Below are positions 26,645-35,354 of a stretch of DNA of 64,000 nt, in pieces. The notes below the pieces were generated by a model. The model was given only the letters and a program-made list of their open reading frames with translations, was not told the origin of the DNA and ran no database searches. The DNA is from Cupriavidus sp. EM10. GTDB lineage: Bacteria; Pseudomonadota; Gammaproteobacteria; Burkholderiales; Burkholderiaceae. Location: assembly GCF_018729255.1 (NCBI RefSeq), contig NZ_CP076060.1:3384501-3448500 (forward strand). The letters are read 5' to 3'. The position numbers and the translations under genes were made by a program. Each line of letters opens with the position of its first letter. Within the stretch, counting starts at the first letter, position 1.

Positions 26645-26675
26645 CCTGCCCCTCTCCCGCGAGCGGGAGAGGGGA
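26645..26675. repeat. REP-like palindromic unit (single)
   Basis: CTGCCCCTCTCCCGC-GA-GCGGGAGAGGGGAGC is the same palindrome core as the inverted pair in the hyi-glxR gap. It lies between the GlxA-type regulator and MFS genes. Confidence 0.7.
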
Positions 26676-26720
26676 GCAAACCGATGGCGTTTGAAGGGTC
26701 AGCCGTTCAACCTGCCCCGA

Positions 26721-27926
26721 TCATACTGCCGCAGCCATCGCCGCCGCGCGCTCCCGGCGCTGCCATGCCAGCGTCACGGCCAGCGCGACAGCCAGCGCCG
26801 GCAGTACCGCCAGGTTCACACCCTGCCAGCCCCAGACCGTCAGCACCTGACCCGCGGCCAGCGTGGCCAGCGACGTCAGCACCGCCGAGGAAAACTCGCT
26901 GGCCGATTGCGTCCTGGCCCGTTCGCTGGGCCGATAGCTGCCGGCCAGCAGCGTCGTGCCGCCCACCGACATGAAGTTCCAGCCCATCCCCAGGCACAGC
27001 AGCGCCACGTAGAACGCCACCAGCGACGTCGAGCACAGCGCCACCACGGCGGCCAGCGCCGACAGCGCAATGCCGGCCACCAGCATCACCGGGTTGCCAA
27101 ACCGTTGCAGCAGCCAGCCCGAGAAGAACGACGGCGCGTACATGCCCACCAGGTGCCATTCGATGATCTGCGCACCCTGTGCAATGGTGTGATGGCAGGC
27201 GATGGCGGCGATCGGCGTGGCGGTCATCACGAACATCATCACGGCGTTGCCGATGCCATTGTTGGCGAACGATGCCAGGAACACCGGCTGGCGGACGATC
27301 TCGCCCAGCGGCCGTGCGGGCCGGGTGTCAGCCGCGGCGGCGGCCAGCGCAGCCGGGGATTCGCGGTACGCCACCATCAGCAGCATCACGGTCAGCGCGC
27401 CGAAGACCGCCACCACCGCATACGAGCCGGCAAACGGTGTCGGCAGCATCATGTCGGCACTCCATGCGGCGATGGCCGGGCCGCACACGGCGGCCACCAC
27501 GCCGCCGGTCAGCACCACCGAGATCGCACGCGGCTTTTCCGGCACGGGCGCGGCGTCGGCGGCGGCCAGCCGGTAGAAGCGGGCGAACGACTGGAACACG
27601 CCGACCAGCGCCGTGCCGCCGCAGAACAGCCAGAAATCGTGACGCCAGATCGCCGCCACCGACACCCATCCGCCCAGCATGCAGGCCACGCCGCCCAGGC
27701 AGAAGGCGAAGCGGCGTCCGAAGCGCTCGATCACGAACGGCACGCCCATGGCCGTGGCCGCGCCCGCCACGGTGATCAGCGCGAATGGCAGCGTGGCCAG
27801 CGCCTTGGTCGGCGCCAGCGTATAGCCGACCAGCCCTGTCAGCGTCAGGTCGACGGATATGTCGGACGTGAACAGGGCCTGGCACAGCGCCAGCACACGC
27901 GCTTGCCGCATTGCGGGGGAAGCCAT
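26721..27926 (-). CDS. Major facilitator superfamily transporter
   Basis: The protein is 401 residues from MASPAMRQARVLALCQALF, chosen because CGGAGACT lies 5 bp upstream; the longer open frame has no hydrophobic match. About twelve hydrophobic segments are present, with the loop 2-3 MFS motif seen as FVIERFGRRFAFCLGG and its repeat near SGWLLQRFGNPVMLVAG. The mid-protein loop (RESPAALAAAAADTRPARPLGEIVRQP) separates the two six-helix halves. The pattern resembles YfcJ/YhhS-type or drug-efflux-like permeases. The substrate is unknown. It is downstream of nothing on its strand within 100 bp. Confidence 0.8.
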   Translation of the reverse strand: MASPAMRQARVLALCQALFTSDISVDLTLTGLVGYTLAPTKALATLPFALITVAGAATAMGVPFVIERFGRRFAFCLGGVACMLGGWVSVAAIWRHDFWLFCGGTALVGVFQSFARFYRLAAADAAPVPEKPRAISVVLTGGVVAAVCGPAIAAWSADMMLPTPFAGSYAVVAVFGALTVMLLMVAYRESPAALAAAAADTRPARPLGEIVRQPVFLASFANNGIGNAVMMFVMTATPIAAIACHHTIAQGAQIIEWHLVGMYAPSFFSGWLLQRFGNPVMLVAGIALSALAAVVALCSTSLVAFYVALLCLGMGWNFMSVGGTTLLAGSYRPSERARTQSASEFSSAVLTSLATLAAGQVLTVWGWQGVNLAVLPALAVALAVTLAWQRRERAAAMAAAV

Positions 27927-28036
27927 CGGAGTCTCCGGAATCTGGAAAGGGGGTGGTTTCCAGCGTACGGACCCGGTCGGGCGGCCGACTGACAATGTTC
28001 AGCGGAATCCTGCCAAGTTCGGCTGCAAGCCGGTTG

Positions 28037-31000
28037 TTAGTTGAACACGTCCTGGCGATAACGGCCCTGTGCCACCAGTCCCGCGAACCAGTCCGACGCC
28101 GCCTCGGGCGTCATGCCGCCCTGCTCCGCGCCGATGTCGATCAGCACCTGCCGCACGGCCGGCGCCATACGGCGGCCGTCGCCGCAGACGTAGACCATCG
28201 CCCCGGCCTGCAGTCGTTCCCAGACCTGCGCGCGCCGTTGCCAGAGCAAATCCTGCACGTAGCGCGCCGCGCCCGGCAGCACCGAATACGCGGTGTGGAC
28301 CTCGGCAACCCCTGTGTCCGCCCAGCGCGCGATCTCGTCGTAGAACAGCCAGTCATGCTGGGGATGGCGGCAGCCGAAGTACAGCTGCACCGGCGTAACG
28401 GACCCGCCGGCGGCTAGCTGGGCTGCGCGTTCTTCGAGGAAGCCCCGAAACGGCGCGATGCCGGTACCCGGGCCGATCAGCAGCATCGGCACGGCAGGAT
28501 CGGCAGGCGGGGCAAACGGCGGATTCGGCGTGCGGATCGATGCCGATACGCGCGCGCCGGGCGCCAGCGCCTGCAGCCACGTCGACGCCACGCCACGGAA
28601 CTGGCCCCGGCCCGACAGCGCCGGTGCCCACACCGTGCCCACCAGCAGGGTGGCCACATCGGGCGACACCAGCGGCGACGACGCGATGGAATAGAAGCGC
28701 GGCCGCATCGGCACCGTGCAGGCCAGCAGCTGCTGGAGCGTCAGCGTGATGGCCGGGAAGCGCACCAGGACATCGAGCACGTTCAGGCGCCGTGCCGCCA
28801 CCTGGGCGGCGTAGCCGGTATCGGCATCGGCACCGGCATCGTCGGCGGCCAGTTGCTCCAGCGACTGCCGCGTGTGCGGGCAGGCCGTGGTCTGAGCCAG
28901 CGCACGCAGCGTCTGGCGCGACACCACATCCTGCAGTTCGACGAAATGCGTCAGCAGCTGGCGCAGCGGCAGCGCTTCGCCGATCGGCAGCCCTCGCCCG
29001 GCACCGTGCGGGGCCGACAGCGTAACCATGCCCTCGGGGTCGAGATCGAGCCGCTCGCAGAGCGCCAGCACCTGCGCCGCATCGTTTTGTGGCCAGACTG
29101 CGACGTGGTCGCCGGTCTGGTAGGTCGTGCCCGGCGGCAGTTGCAGCCGGATCTCGCGCGTGGAGGTGCGCGGCGCCTCGATCGCGAAATCCCATAGCCC
29201 GGTGGGGTCGCCGACCAGCTCGGTATTGGCCAGCACCGTGAAAGACTGCGTGCCGGCCGGCAGCGTGTCGGCGCGCATGGCATCGACGCTGCGCAATTGC
29301 ACGTCCACGCCGATGCCGCCCGCGCTGGCGCCGTCGGCCTGCACCGCCTGCCACAGCTGCGCCAGCCAGCGCTCCGCCGCCTGGTCGAAATCGGCATTGC
29401 CGTCGGCCTCGCCGCGTGCCAGCAGCGGCACCGCCCCGGCGCCGGTGAAAAAATCGAACACCCGGCGCGGGAAGGCCTGGTATGTGGCCCACTGCGAGTT
29501 TCCGCAACCAAGCAGCGCCAGCCGCAGCCCTTCGGCACGGTAGCCGTCGGCGCCGCCAGCATCGAGCATCGCTTCGAAGCGGCGGCCGGAGTCCGGCGCG
29601 CGGCCGTTGTAGGTGGCCGCCACCACGACCAGCAGGCCGGTTGTCGGCAGCGCATCCACCACGTCGTCCAGATCGGCCAGCGTGGCGTCGAACCCCGCCG
29701 CCACGGCACCGCCATGGATCTGCTCGGCCAGCTCGCGGGCAGTGCCCAGGCTCGACGCGCACAGTACGGTCATGGCCTGGCCGTTGCCGCGCACCTCGGC
29801 CTGCGCGGTATCGGTTGCCGTCTCGACAACGGCTTGCGCCGCGATCCGTTCATGCGGACGCCGGCGCCGCGCGCGCAGCACGAAGTTGTCGGGCTTGATG
29901 GTCAGCGTTTCCTTGAGCCGGAACTGGTAGTCGTACGGATCGTGGAAGGCGAAGTTGCGCAGCATCAGCGCCAGGGCCAGCTTGGCCTCGGTCAGCGCGA
30001 ACTGGCGGCCGATGCAGGCACGCTCGCCGTGGCCGAACGGCATGTACGCGTGCGTCGGCAGCCTGGCCTCGTTCTCGGGCAGGAAGCGGTCGATATCGAA
30101 GCGCTCCGGGTGTTCCCACACCTTCGGGTCCCGATGCAGCGCTGTCAGCACCACCGAAATGCGACGGTTCTGACGCAATCGGTAGCGGCCACCGATCACC
30201 ACATCCTCGAACGGCGCCACGGCAAACGCCGGCGCAGTGGGCCACAGGCGTAGCGTTTCCTTCAAAACGCGGTCGAGCACGGGCAGGCGCGCCAGGTCGG
30301 CATAGACGGGCGGTGCGTCGCCGGGCAGCACGGCATCGACCTCGGCATAGGCCTGGGCCAGCACGCCCGGGTTGCGCAGCAATTCGTACAGCGTGAAGGT
30401 GAGCAGGCCGCTGGTGGTCTCGTGGCCGGCAATGAGGAAGGTGATGACCTGGTTGCGGATGTTGGCGTCGTCGAGCTGGCGGTCGGTTTCAGGATCGCGC
30501 GCCTCCAGCATCAGGTTCAGCAGGTCCATGCCCGGCCGGGGCGCGGCCCGGCGCTGGCGGATCACGTCGTCCACCAGGTTGCGCATGTAGGTCACGTCGT
30601 CGGCGAACTTGCGGTGCGCGCGGCCCATGAAGCGATCCTGGATCGGCAGCCGCGTAAGCTTGCGCATGGCCTCTTCCAGCGCGCCGACCATCGCCACGAT
30701 GAACGGGTCGAGCTGTTCGCTGGCAAACGATTCGAAGTCGTAGCCAAAGCCCGACAGCGCGATGGTGTCGAGCGTCAGCCGCGTCATGTCGTCGGCCACG
30801 GCGATATCGGCATCCGGGCCCTTGTGGTCCCACTTGTCGACCAGCCGGTTGGCCACGCGCAACATCACGTCGAAGTAGCCCTTCATCGCGCGCTGGCTGA
30901 AAGCCGGCATCAGAATGCGGTGCGCGCAGCCCCAGTTCGGTTCGTCGCTATGGGCGGTGAACAGCCCGTCGCCGGCCATGTCGCGCAGATACGACAGCGG

Positions 31001-31243
31001 CGGCCCGATGATCTTGCGGAAGCGCGCCGGATCGCACACTTCGGCCGCCAGTGCCACCGACGACACGAACGGCACACGGCGGCCGGCAAAGTCGAGTTCG
31101 AAGATGCCGTCGTGGTGGCGGCTGCGCGCCAGCAGATGCTGCCCGACCTCGCCCGGGGTGATCTGGAACAGGTTGCCGACGATGGGCCAGCCCGGGTCGC
31201 GCGGAATCGGTTCAAGTGCGGCGGCGGGGGTGACGGATGACAT
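28037..31243 (-). CDS. Self-sufficient cytochrome P450:NADPH-P450 reductase fusion, CYP102 type
   Basis: The protein is 1068 residues from MSSVTPAAALEPIPRDPGW. Residues 1-465 are the P450 domain: I-helix AGHETTSG (about 272-279), KETLRLWP (ExxR), and the haem loop FGHGERACIG with Cys410 as iron ligand. A linker leads to an FMN flavodoxin domain (MTVLCASSLGTARELAEQI), then an FAD domain with RFYSIASSP, and an NADPH domain with GPGTGIAPFRGFLEER and YVCGDGRRMAPAV. This is the P450-BM3 layout, in which electrons pass NADPH-FAD-FMN-haem in one chain. BM3 relatives hydroxylate medium/long fatty acids near the omega end; substrate here is inferred. The group known from Cupriavidus metallidurans is CYP102E. 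The usual BM3 Arg47/Tyr51 carboxylate anchor is not obvious. Confidence 0.93.
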   Translation of the reverse strand: MSSVTPAAALEPIPRDPGWPIVGNLFQITPGEVGQHLLARSRHHDGIFELDFAGRRVPFVSSVALAAEVCDPARFRKIIGPPLSYLRDMAGDGLFTAHSDEPNWGCAHRILMPAFSQRAMKGYFDVMLRVANRLVDKWDHKGPDADIAVADDMTRLTLDTIALSGFGYDFESFASEQLDPFIVAMVGALEEAMRKLTRLPIQDRFMGRAHRKFADDVTYMRNLVDDVIRQRRAAPRPGMDLLNLMLEARDPETDRQLDDANIRNQVITFLIAGHETTSGLLTFTLYELLRNPGVLAQAYAEVDAVLPGDAPPVYADLARLPVLDRVLKETLRLWPTAPAFAVAPFEDVVIGGRYRLRQNRRISVVLTALHRDPKVWEHPERFDIDRFLPENEARLPTHAYMPFGHGERACIGRQFALTEAKLALALMLRNFAFHDPYDYQFRLKETLTIKPDNFVLRARRRRPHERIAAQAVVETATDTAQAEVRGNGQAMTVLCASSLGTARELAEQIHGGAVAAGFDATLADLDDVVDALPTTGLLVVVAATYNGRAPDSGRRFEAMLDAGGADGYRAEGLRLALLGCGNSQWATYQAFPRRVFDFFTGAGAVPLLARGEADGNADFDQAAERWLAQLWQAVQADGASAGGIGVDVQLRSVDAMRADTLPAGTQSFTVLANTELVGDPTGLWDFAIEAPRTSTREIRLQLPPGTTYQTGDHVAVWPQNDAAQVLALCERLDLDPEGMVTLSAPHGAGRGLPIGEALPLRQLLTHFVELQDVVSRQTLRALAQTTACPHTRQSLEQLAADDAGADADTGYAAQVAARRLNVLDVLVRFPAITLTLQQLLACTVPMRPRFYSIASSPLVSPDVATLLVGTVWAPALSGRGQFRGVASTWLQALAPGARVSASIRTPNPPFAPPADPAVPMLLIGPGTGIAPFRGFLEERAAQLAAGGSVTPVQLYFGCRHPQHDWLFYDEIARWADTGVAEVHTAYSVLPGAARYVQDLLWQRRAQVWERLQAGAMVYVCGDGRRMAPAVRQVLIDIGAEQGGMTPEAASDWFAGLVAQGRYRQDVFN

Positions 31244-31405
31244 GGATGGGGGCGTCCCTTGCTGGAGCGGAAACGGGTGGCGAGTCTGAGGCCAGAGCAT
31301 GCCTGTCAATCCAGCCATTGTCGCGCCTGACCATCGGGCGTTTGAAATGTTTGTTCGGTGGGAAGCCGGTTCCGGCTACTGCCCTGCCTGAGTGGGGACC
31401 GGGCC

Positions 31406-31810
31406 CTAATCGACCACCCGCCCCCGCAATGCCTTGACCTGGCCGCGCTGGACCTTGGCGTCCACCCGGCGCACCTTCGACGCCCGGGTGGGCCGCGTCG
31501 CGCGGCGGATGCGGGGCGGCGCGGCCACGCTGCGCACCAGTTCGTGCAGGCGCCGGATCGCTTCCTCGCGGTTCATCTCCAGGCTGCGGTGCTGCTGCGC
31601 CTTGATGACGACCACCCCGTCGCGCGTGATCCGGTGATCGTGCAACGCCAGCAGGCGGTCCTTGTGATCGGCGGCCAGCGACGACGTGCGCACGTCATAG
31701 CGCAGGTGTACCGCATTGGACACCTTGTTGATGTTCTGCCCGCCCGCGCCCTGCGCGCGGATCGCGGTGATCTCGTATTCGTGGTGAGGGATGAACAGGT
31801 CGTCGGCCAT
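31406..31810 (-). CDS. arfB: Alternative ribosome-rescue factor ArfB (peptidyl-tRNA hydrolase YaeJ)
   Basis: The protein is 134 residues from MADDLFIPHHEYEITAIRAQGAGGQ. The GGQ motif in AQGAGGQNINKVSNAVHLR is the catalytic peptidyl-tRNA hydrolysis loop of class I release factors; the codon-reading domains are absent. The C-terminus is a long basic tail (RRATRPTRASKVRRVDAKVQRG), which in ArfB threads into the empty mRNA channel of stalled ribosomes. Two in-frame ATGs 3-4 codons upstream are possible starts. It rescues non-stop ribosomes in parallel with tmRNA. Confidence 0.93.
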   Translation of the reverse strand: MADDLFIPHHEYEITAIRAQGAGGQNINKVSNAVHLRYDVRTSSLAADHKDRLLALHDHRITRDGVVVIKAQQHRSLEMNREEAIRRLHELVRSVAAPPRIRRATRPTRASKVRRVDAKVQRGQVKALRGRVVD

Positions 31811-31858
31811 GCGGGGCATCATAGCAACGCATGGCCAGGCGGTGTGCGCCAATCTGCA

Positions 31859-33250
31859 TCACGGCGCCGGCTTGATGTTCTGGTTCGTGCAGAACAGGTT
31901 TTGCGGATCGTACGTCCGCTTGGCCCTGGCCAGCCGGTCGAAGTTATGGCCGTAGGCCGCGTTGACGCGCGCCGTTTCGTCGTCAGTCATGAAGTTCACA
32001 TAGACGCCGCCCGTGGCATAGGGCGCGCTGGCGTCGAAGAAATCGCGCGCCCAGGCGATGCAGGCCGTGTCCTCGTCGGCACGGTCCCAGCGCGAATGGA
32101 CGTTCATCACGTAGCGGGCGTCGCGATGATGGTAGGCCGTGGCGTCGGGCGCCACGCGGTTGGCCACGCCGCCCACCTGGCCGATGAAGATCTCGGCATG
32201 GGCTGACGGCCCGCGCGCGGCGTAGTCGGTCATCAGGTCGATGGCCGCGTCGTCCAGCCGCGTGAAATTGTGCGACTTCCAGTAGTTGCGCGCGCCCGGT
32301 GTCAGCAGCGGATCGAACGCCTGCTGCCACGCCGTGTAGGGCACCGGCCCGACATGCTCGCCGACGGCCTGCCCGAAGCCACGCAGGGGATCGATCGCCT
32401 TGTCGGCCGTGCCGGGGTCGCCGTTGTGGAAGACCGCCAGCACCACCACGTTCGCGCCATGTGCCGACGACGGCAGGAAGGGCAGCGGGGGCGCCTTTCG
32501 CAGGACGACCCACACGTTCATGTCGTCGGGCATCGCCGATTCTGTAAAAGCACGGTACTGGCGGAGCACCGACTGCGCTTCCGCGGCCGGGAAGACGATC
32601 AATCCGGCCGTCACCATCGGCCCCACGGCATGCAGCTTGAACTCGAACAGCGTGACCACGCCGAAGTTGCCGCCGCCGCCGCGCAGGGCCCAGAACAGTT
32701 CCGGCTCGTGGTTGGCGTCGGCCCAGCGGCGCTGACCGTCGGCCGTCACCACCTCGCAGCCCAGCAGGTTATCGACGGTCATGCCGTACTGGCGCGTCAG
32801 CCATCCGAAGCCGCCGCCCAGCGTCAGCCCGGCCACGCCGGTCGTGGAATTGATGCCGAGCGGCGTAGCCAGCCCCAACGCCTGGGCCTCGTGGTCGAAA
32901 TCACCGAGCGTGGCACCGGGGATCACCCACGCCACGTTGTCGTGTGGATCGACATGGACGCTGCGCAAGCCCGACAGATCGACCACCAGCCCGTCATTGC
33001 AGATGGCGCTGCCGGCAATGTTGTGTCCGCCGCCGCGTACGGCGACGGTCAGACCACGATCGCGCGCGAAGTTCACGGCCTGCATGACGTCGGCCGTGCC
33101 CGTGCACTGGACGATGACCGCAGGCCGCCGGTCGACGGTGGCATTCCAGACGGTGCGTGCGACGTCGTAACCGGCGTCGTGCGGCAGCAGGACCTTGCCG
33201 CGCACGGCCTTGCGCAGCATGTCGATGTGGTCGGCGGCAAGCGTGGGCAT
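31859..33250 (-). CDS. FAD-linked oxidase, berberine-bridge-enzyme (BBE) type
   Basis: The protein is 463 residues from MPTLAADHIDMLRKAVRGK, with AGGA 7 bp upstream. The PCMH/FAD_binding_4 domain has VAVRGGGHNIAGSA, where the His in GGGHN is the usual site of covalent 8-alpha-histidyl FAD attachment, and GLTLGGGFGWLTRQYGMTVDNLLGCEVV, ELFWALRGGGGNFGVV. The C-terminal BBE motif appears as VNAAYGHNFDRLARAKRTYDPQNLFCTNQNI. No second Cys for bicovalent FAD is evident in the usual place. Such oxidases act on sugars, alcohols or aromatic compounds; the substrate is unknown. It has no signal peptide and is divergent from the Panacea gene. Confidence 0.85.
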   Translation of the reverse strand: MPTLAADHIDMLRKAVRGKVLLPHDAGYDVARTVWNATVDRRPAVIVQCTGTADVMQAVNFARDRGLTVAVRGGGHNIAGSAICNDGLVVDLSGLRSVHVDPHDNVAWVIPGATLGDFDHEAQALGLATPLGINSTTGVAGLTLGGGFGWLTRQYGMTVDNLLGCEVVTADGQRRWADANHEPELFWALRGGGGNFGVVTLFEFKLHAVGPMVTAGLIVFPAAEAQSVLRQYRAFTESAMPDDMNVWVVLRKAPPLPFLPSSAHGANVVVLAVFHNGDPGTADKAIDPLRGFGQAVGEHVGPVPYTAWQQAFDPLLTPGARNYWKSHNFTRLDDAAIDLMTDYAARGPSAHAEIFIGQVGGVANRVAPDATAYHHRDARYVMNVHSRWDRADEDTACIAWARDFFDASAPYATGGVYVNFMTDDETARVNAAYGHNFDRLARAKRTYDPQNLFCTNQNIKPAP

Positions 33251-33531
33251 GGTGCATCCTCCCCTTGTGTATCGATGATCTTCTTGGGAAGGGTTACTTA
33301 TGCAAGGCACGCGCCAGGCGCCCGCGAACGGCTTCACGGCAACGCTTTCGGCAATGGTGTGGGGGCTTGCAGTCCGGCGATTTGCATAATCTGTTGCACT
33401 CTTGAGGCGGCGCAGACGAGACACGGGCGTGCACTGACACACAAGTTTACTTGGCCCCGTCTGCTGTGACGCGCTAAGGTCTTCCTCGTGCCAAAGCACA
33501 GTCAAATGCGAAGAACGATGCAGGGGTCGCC

Positions 33532-34046
33532 ATGTGGAAATTCTGGAAGCGGAAGAACTGGAGAAAGTACGACGACACTCACGACGGCAAGGCGCTGGCC
33601 GTCGCGCAGTACATGCTCAGGCGTCGGCAAGAGGCCGGGGCGGGGCTGACGCTTTTGCAACTGACCAAGCTGACGTACGTAGCGCATGGCCACATGCTGG
33701 CAAGGTATATGCGGCCGCTTTACGACGAAGAGATTCAGGCGTGGCCATTGGGGCCGATGGTCCCGAGCGTGTACTACGCAGTGCGGCATTTTCGCGGCCG
33801 GTTCATCGACGCCGTACCGGGCGCCCCTACTGTGGCTTTCGACGCGCAAGAGCGCGAGATCATGGATATGGTCGCGGACCTGTATGGCTGCGTCGACGGC
33901 CTGTCGTTATCCAGCGCCATGCATCACCCGGGAACCCCTGGCGCACTACCCGGGACAGGGACGACGAGAATGGTCCGATCTCCAATGATCTACTTGCGAA
34001 TTTCTATAGGGAGATTCTCCGCAAGGGCGCGCATCATGCATTGTGA
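33532..34046 (+). pseudogene. Panacea-domain (DUF4065/SocA-like) antitoxin candidate, one-base frameshift
   Basis: Frame 1 from the ATG at 33532 gives LTLLQLTKLTYVAHGHMLARY, RPLYDEEIQAWPLGPMVPSVYYAVRHF and LSLSSAMHHPGTP, the hallmarks of the DUF4065/Panacea fold. The expected continuation PWRTTRDRDDENGPISNDLL appears in frame 3 and runs to the TGA at 34044. One extra C in the C4 run at 33935-33938 joins the halves into a 171-residue protein. Panacea proteins (GepA, SocA, PanA) are antitoxins that neutralise many unrelated toxins (family knowledge). The next gene, a small membrane protein, starts 9 bp after the stop. The break could be a real mutation, programmed slippage or a sequencing error; I favour error because three other genes show the same defect. 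Confidence 0.7.
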
Positions 34047-34055
34047 GGATCGGCC

Positions 34056-34442
34056 ATGTCCGAAGGAACAAGAATCCATCGAGATCGCACTGCCTGGCAT
34101 GCCGCATTGTCCTTCGGCGGCGCGGGGACGCCGGATATTCACTCAGACGCTTCTGAAGAAGAGGTGCGCACCGCCATCCGCGATATCGAGCTGGCAGGCA
34201 GACTTCGTGAGCAGGCACGCCACCAATCCTTCCGCGACCAGGTCAACTGCGCGATGATCGGCATGTTCTGGATCCTGTGCGCGTCCCTGGCGGGCGGTAT
34301 CGTCGTGTACAGCTGGCATCTGATGACGCCGTTGCTGTGGCACTTCCTCGATGACGCGCAGCAGGTGCGGTTGCAGACCTTGCTGGCGCCGGCAGTGCTG
34401 TCCAGTTCGCTAACGGGGTATGTCAGTCGGCGCATCGAATAG
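34056..34442 (+). CDS. Small membrane protein paired with Panacea gene, candidate toxin
   Basis: The protein has 128 residues. The first 60 are polar and helical (SEEEVRTAIRDIELAGRLREQARHQSFRD), then comes one strong transmembrane helix (CAMIGMFWILCASLAGGIVVY) and a second, weaker hydrophobic stretch near LLAPAVLSSSLTGYV. I do not recognise a domain. It starts 9 bp after the Panacea-gene stop, so the two are an operon. Many Panacea antitoxins are paired with small membrane-active toxins, so this is a candidate toxin by position and topology only. If it is toxic, an intact antitoxin is needed, which argues that the upstream frameshift is not real. Confidence 0.55.
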   Translation: MSEGTRIHRDRTAWHAALSFGGAGTPDIHSDASEEEVRTAIRDIELAGRLREQARHQSFRDQVNCAMIGMFWILCASLAGGIVVYSWHLMTPLLWHFLDDAQQVRLQTLLAPAVLSSSLTGYVSRRIE

Positions 34443-34600
34443 GACGATCTGGCCCTTCACGCAAACAACCTGCTGCAGCGTGTGGACAATCCCTTGAGCG
34501 GGACACGCGCCGCCATCATCCGGGCCTTCCGCCCAATATCGGGCGCCCCACGGCCGGTGCTAGAACAGAAGTCCGGCGCCGACAAAATAATGGGGATGCC

Positions 34601-34933
34601 ATGAAACGCCTGCCATTGATCCTCGCCCTCTGGACGACCCTGCTGCTGGCGGGCTGCTATTACGGGTATCCGCCCTCCGCGCCGGGGCCCACCAGCTACG
34701 ACCGCTCGTTTTACGCGGCGGCCGATGCGATGCGCGACCAAGGGGTGGCGGTTCAGACCCAGGAGCCGACAACCGGCAATATCACCGGCTACTACGGCAG
34801 CACCCGGGTGGCGGCCATGATCCGCCAGCAGGCGGACGGCAGCGTGCGCGTGGAATTCCAGGCGGCCGATTCCCGCGATCCAGGTCTGGTCAACCGGATT
34901 ACGCAAAGCTATCAGCGACGGATGGGACGGTGA
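34601..34933 (+). CDS. Small lipoprotein, unknown function
   Basis: The protein has 110 residues. MKRLPLILALWTTLLLAGCYYG is a lipoprotein signal with lipobox LLAGC, so Cys18 or nearby should be acylated. The mature part has a Tyr/Pro-rich stretch, then about 75 residues with alternating strands (GVAVQTQEPTTGNITGYYGST, then RVAAMIRQQADGSVRVEFQAADSRDPGLVNRITQSYQRRMGR). It resembles small periplasmic BON-like or DUF4136-like folds in size, but no firm match can be made. It ends 25 bp before the 3' end of the tRNA-Arg gene on the other strand. Confidence 0.65.
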   Translation: MKRLPLILALWTTLLLAGCYYGYPPSAPGPTSYDRSFYAAADAMRDQGVAVQTQEPTTGNITGYYGSTRVAAMIRQQADGSVRVEFQAADSRDPGLVNRITQSYQRRMGR

Positions 34934-34957
34934 AAAACGGAAAGATCCGGAAATTCT

Positions 34958-35033
34958 TGGCGCGCCCGGCTGGGATCGAACCAGCAACCCCTGCCTTCGG
35001 AGGGCAGTACTCTATCCATTGAGCTACGGGCGC
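34958..35033 (-). tRNA. tRNA-Arg (anticodon CCG)
   Basis: Read on the minus strand, a 7-bp acceptor stem GCGCCCG/CGGGCGC encloses a full cloverleaf: D arm AGCTCAATGGATAGAGT, anticodon stem CTGCC with loop CTCCGAA and GGCAG, and T arm GCTGGTTCGATCCCAGC. The anticodon CCG reads CGG (Arg). The discriminator is G and the CCA end is encoded. The total is 76 bases. Confidence 0.95.
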
Positions 35034-35354
35034 GATGTGAGGTGCGTTGACAACGGCGAGTTCCGTCGTCGGAAAGTCGCATAGGATACCCGACTTGTCC
35101 GTGCCCGTCCATGCGGGATGCGCCGGGGCGCGTCAAACCCGGGTTTTCACAGGTCTCTGAGCCGTCGCTTTTGGCCCCGTGGGCCGGGTCTTGGGTCTAT
35201 AATCGGCAGCTATTTGCGTCGTACCAGAGACGTAGCGGGGCAGGAGACGGCCCCGGACGCGAAGACCGACAGATTCACCCCGAAGACAGGGCCAGACAAG
35301 CAAGCCGCCCCCACGTGCTGTGCAATAGGTTTCCCGCAAAATCGAGAGTTCTGT
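35034..35354 (+). other. Leader region of the cytochrome gene
   Basis: This 321-bp gap between tRNA-Arg and the cytochrome gene has no supportable ORF. A perfect TATAAT lies at 35198-35203, but the nearest -35-like element (TTGGCC, 35171-35176) is 21 bp away, so the promoter is only a suggestion. It would give a transcript leader of about 145 bases. Confidence 0.35.

Noticed and set aside
34958..35033. Genomic island inserted at tRNA-Arg beside the Panacea pair
   Set aside because: No integrase, no direct repeat of the tRNA 3' end and no composition shift is visible within 2 kb on either side.
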